From Candidatus Hydrothermarchaeota archaeon (GTDB lineage Archaea > Hydrothermarchaeota > Hydrothermarchaeia > Hydrothermarchaeales > BMS3B), in contig WANG01000054.1 in NCBI GenBank assembly GCA_015521945.1, positions 1 to 7,588 on the forward strand: 7,588 bases of DNA, read 5' to 3'. The notes under the pieces were generated by a model, which was not told the origin of the DNA, did not search any database, and saw only the letters and a list, made by a program, of their open reading frames with translations. Shown one piece after another: positions 6,423 to 7,588 of the stretch. The number at the start of each line of letters is the position of its first letter. Within the stretch, counting starts at the first letter, position 1. The position numbers and the translations under genes are program-made.

Positions 6423-7432
6423 GCATAACCTCCAAACTTTCTCCCTGCTTTAACCAGGGTGTGAAGGTTCTCGGGGGGCGCAGCCCTTGGAACCGAGTCC
6501 CCGGTGCTGAGTATGTACCTGCCGCCCTCCTTGGCAGCCTGCATGCACTCCTTTACCGCCTCCTCCACCACCTCCGCGCTTCCCCTCTCAACAACCTCCA
6601 CCGAGTCTATGTTGCCCTTAAGCACCACCCTATCCCCAACCTGCTGCTTGGCTTCGCCCAAGTTTACGGGGGAGTCTATCTCAAGCACGTCGGCACCTGT
6701 GTTTGCCATGCTCTCCAGTATGGGTGCGGCGTTCCTGCAGATGTGGAGCACCACCCCGACCTTCTTCCTGAACTCCCTTATCACGCGGGTCTCGTAGGGG
6801 TGGGCGAACTCCTGGTAGTGGCCGGGGGAGATGACGCTTGAGGATGCCAGGGAGTCCCTCAGCACTATGGCGTCCACCCCCGCCTCTATCATCGCCCTGC
6901 CCAGCTCTAAGGTTATCTTCTCGGACCTCTCTATTATCTCGTGCACGAAGTCTGGAGTGTCGTAGATGTCGCCCAGCAGGGACACGTACCCCCTGACGAT
7001 GCAGGCGATCTCAAAGGGTGCCCGAACCGCACCCAGGATGTAGTACCTGTCTCCAGCCTCCTCAACCACCTTCTCCACGGGGAGCATCTTGTCCTCTTCC
7101 CAGGGGTCAGGAACCTGGAGTTTCTCCAGGTCTTCAGGGGTGTTTATCAGGTTGCCAACGAAGAGGGGCACGTCCTTGCCTTCAACCTCAACCTTGCACC
7201 CCAGCACCCTGCCGCTGTAGCCGATGCCCATCTCCACCACGGCGCCGTCGTAGCCGTAGTGCTGCAGGGCGCTTAGGATGGCGTCTCCCATCTTATCCGG
7301 GTTGAGAAAGCACTCCCAGTTGGGGACGCCCAGAACTCTGGGTGCGTGGTACCCGTCAACAACGGGTACAACGGGCACGGTGTCGGGAAGCTCGCCCTTC
7401 AGCACCGCTTCAACTCTCTCCCTCGGGCTCAT
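6419..7432 (-). CDS. UroD/MtaA-superfamily corrinoid methyltransferase
   Basis: A 337-residue protein of the superfamily that includes HemE, MtaA, MtbA and the methoxy-aromatic demethylases. Paired with the corrinoid carrier, it should move a methyl group between the cobamide and either a substrate or a thiol acceptor such as coenzyme M. The N-terminus M-S-P-R-E-R-V-E-A-V-L-K-G is typical. V-L-H-I-C-R holds His230 and Cys232, the H-x-C half of the zinc site, and L-K-G-N-I-D-S (271-277) matches the barrel strand seen as G-N-L-D-P in HemE. The Gly-Cys that gives the third zinc ligand in MtaA/MtbA is replaced by Gly311-Asp312 in S-T-G-D-S-V-P. It lacks the R-Q-A-G-R-Y signature, so it is not a decarboxylase. 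It is the first gene of the operon; ATG 7432 has AGGAG 8 bases upstream, and its stop overlaps the carrier gene by 4 bases. Whether it is a substrate-side (MtoB/MtvB-like) or acceptor-side (MtaA-like) enzyme I cannot tell. Confidence 0.88.
   Translation of the reverse strand: MSPRERVEAVLKGELPDTVPVVPVVDGYHAPRVLGVPNWECFLNPDKMGDAILSALQHYGYDGAVVEMGIGYSGRVLGCKVEVEGKDVPLFVGNLINTPEDLEKLQVPDPWEEDKMLPVEKVVEEAGDRYYILGAVRAPFEIACIVRGYVSLLGDIYDTPDFVHEIIERSEKITLELGRAMIEAGVDAIVLRDSLASSSVISPGHYQEFAHPYETRVIREFRKKVGVVLHICRNAAPILESMANTGADVLEIDSPVNLGEAKQQVGDRVVLKGNIDSVEVVERGSAEVVEEAVKECMQAAKEGGRYILSTGDSVPRAAPPENLHTLVKAGRKFGGYA
6429..6433 (-). promoter_or_regulatory. Strong Shine-Dalgarno site for the corrinoid-protein gene
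   Basis: GGAGG on the - strand lies 6 bases before the ATG at 6422, inside the last codons of the methyltransferase gene. Its strength fits high expression of the carrier relative to the enzyme, which is an inference. Confidence 0.7.
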
Positions 7433-7440
7433 GCGGTAGT

Positions 7441-7445
7441 CTCCT
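7441..7445 (-). promoter_or_regulatory. Shine-Dalgarno site for the first gene of the operon
   Basis: AGGAG on the - strand is 8 bases before the methyltransferase ATG at 7432. It shows that the operon mRNA has a short leader, unlike aroC and aglB. Confidence 0.65.
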
Positions 7446-7473
7446 AATATATCGGCACGGGTTTAACGTTGTG

Positions 7474-7481
7474 AATAATAA
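7474..7481 (+). promoter_or_regulatory. Shared TATA-like element between operon and tRNA-Glu
   Basis: AATAATAA (TTATTATT on the - strand) sits in the 81-base gap between the divergent genes. Leftward it predicts a start near 7453, leaving a leader of about 20 bases that contains the AGGAG site. Rightward it predicts a start near 7503, about 10 bases before the tRNA. It therefore fits both genes by position. Another AT-rich stretch (TAATATAT at 7445-7452) lies too close to the operon start codon to be its TATA box. Confidence 0.4.
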
Positions 7482-7513
7482 GAGGTATTGTTAGCTTTCT
7501 TGAGCGTATGCGT

Positions 7514-7588
7514 GCTCCGGTAGTGTAGCCCGGCCAATCATGCCGGCCTTTCGAGCCGGCGACTCGGGTTCGAATCCCGACCGGAGCA
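7514..7588 (+). tRNA. tRNA-Glu (anticodon UUC)
   Basis: A 75-base cloverleaf. The acceptor stem pairs GCTCCGG (7514-7520) with CCGGAGC (7581-7587), and A7588 is the discriminator base. The anticodon stem pairs CCGGC (7543-7547) with GCCGG (7555-7559) around the loop CTTTCGA, giving anticodon TTC at 7550-7552, which reads GAA and GAG. The T stem pairs TCGGG (7564-7568) with CCCGA (7576-7580) around TTCGAAT. No intron is present. The window ends at the discriminator base, so an encoded CCA cannot be judged. Besides translation, Glu-tRNA is the precursor of 5-aminolevulinate in the archaeal tetrapyrrole pathway. Confidence 0.97.

Noticed and set aside
7445..7452. TAATATAT as TATA box of the methyltransferase operon
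   Set aside because: It is only about 17 bases from the start codon and abuts the Shine-Dalgarno site; transcription would begin inside the gene.
7433..7513. A cobalamin riboswitch ahead of the corrinoid-protein operon
   Set aside because: The gap is only 81 bases and shows no B12-box-like sequence or large folded leader.

Overview
The window looks like part of a thermophilic archaeal genome, probably a euryarchaeon; I cannot assign it below that level. The evidence is an archaeal AglB-type oligosaccharyltransferase, an archaeal-style tRNA-Glu(UUC), TATA-like elements upstream of several genes, two start codons placed as in leaderless transcripts, and GC-rich coding DNA that still favours AGG/AGA for Arg and uses ATA for Ile often, a habit common in thermophilic archaea. 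Nearly all of the window is coding; no stretch over 300 bases lacks a gene, and I see no insertion sequence, CRISPR array or long repeat.

Left part, + strand (1-1744): the 3' end of dnaJ, a small two-helix membrane protein, and aroC (chorismate synthase, last step of the shikimate pathway). aroC runs tail-to-tail into aglB on the opposite strand, and the two coding regions overlap by 13 bases. aglB (1732-3789, - strand) encodes the membrane enzyme that transfers glycans to Asn residues of surface proteins.

Right part, - strand (7432 down to 3895): four tightly coupled genes. In transcription order they are a UroD/MtaA-superfamily methyltransferase, a corrinoid (B12) carrier protein, a succinyl-CoA synthetase alpha subunit (sucD), and a true uroporphyrinogen decarboxylase (hemE). 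The junctions are an ATGA overlap, a stop next to a start, and a TGATG overlap, so this is almost certainly one operon. The first two genes form a methyl-transfer module: the carrier protein holds a methyl-cobamide and the UroD-like protein moves the methyl group to or from it. Why they share a transcript with sucD (no sucC in view) and hemE is not obvious and is the most interesting question here.

A tRNA-Glu gene diverges from this operon and ends at the last base of the window. A short AT-rich element between the two could serve as TATA box in both directions.

Points worth a second look are the odd operon composition, a missing third zinc-ligand Cys in the methyltransferase, a canonical HemE in a domain where heme is usually made through siroheme, an Arg-to-Met change in a conserved chorismate synthase signature, and the aroC/aglB overlap.
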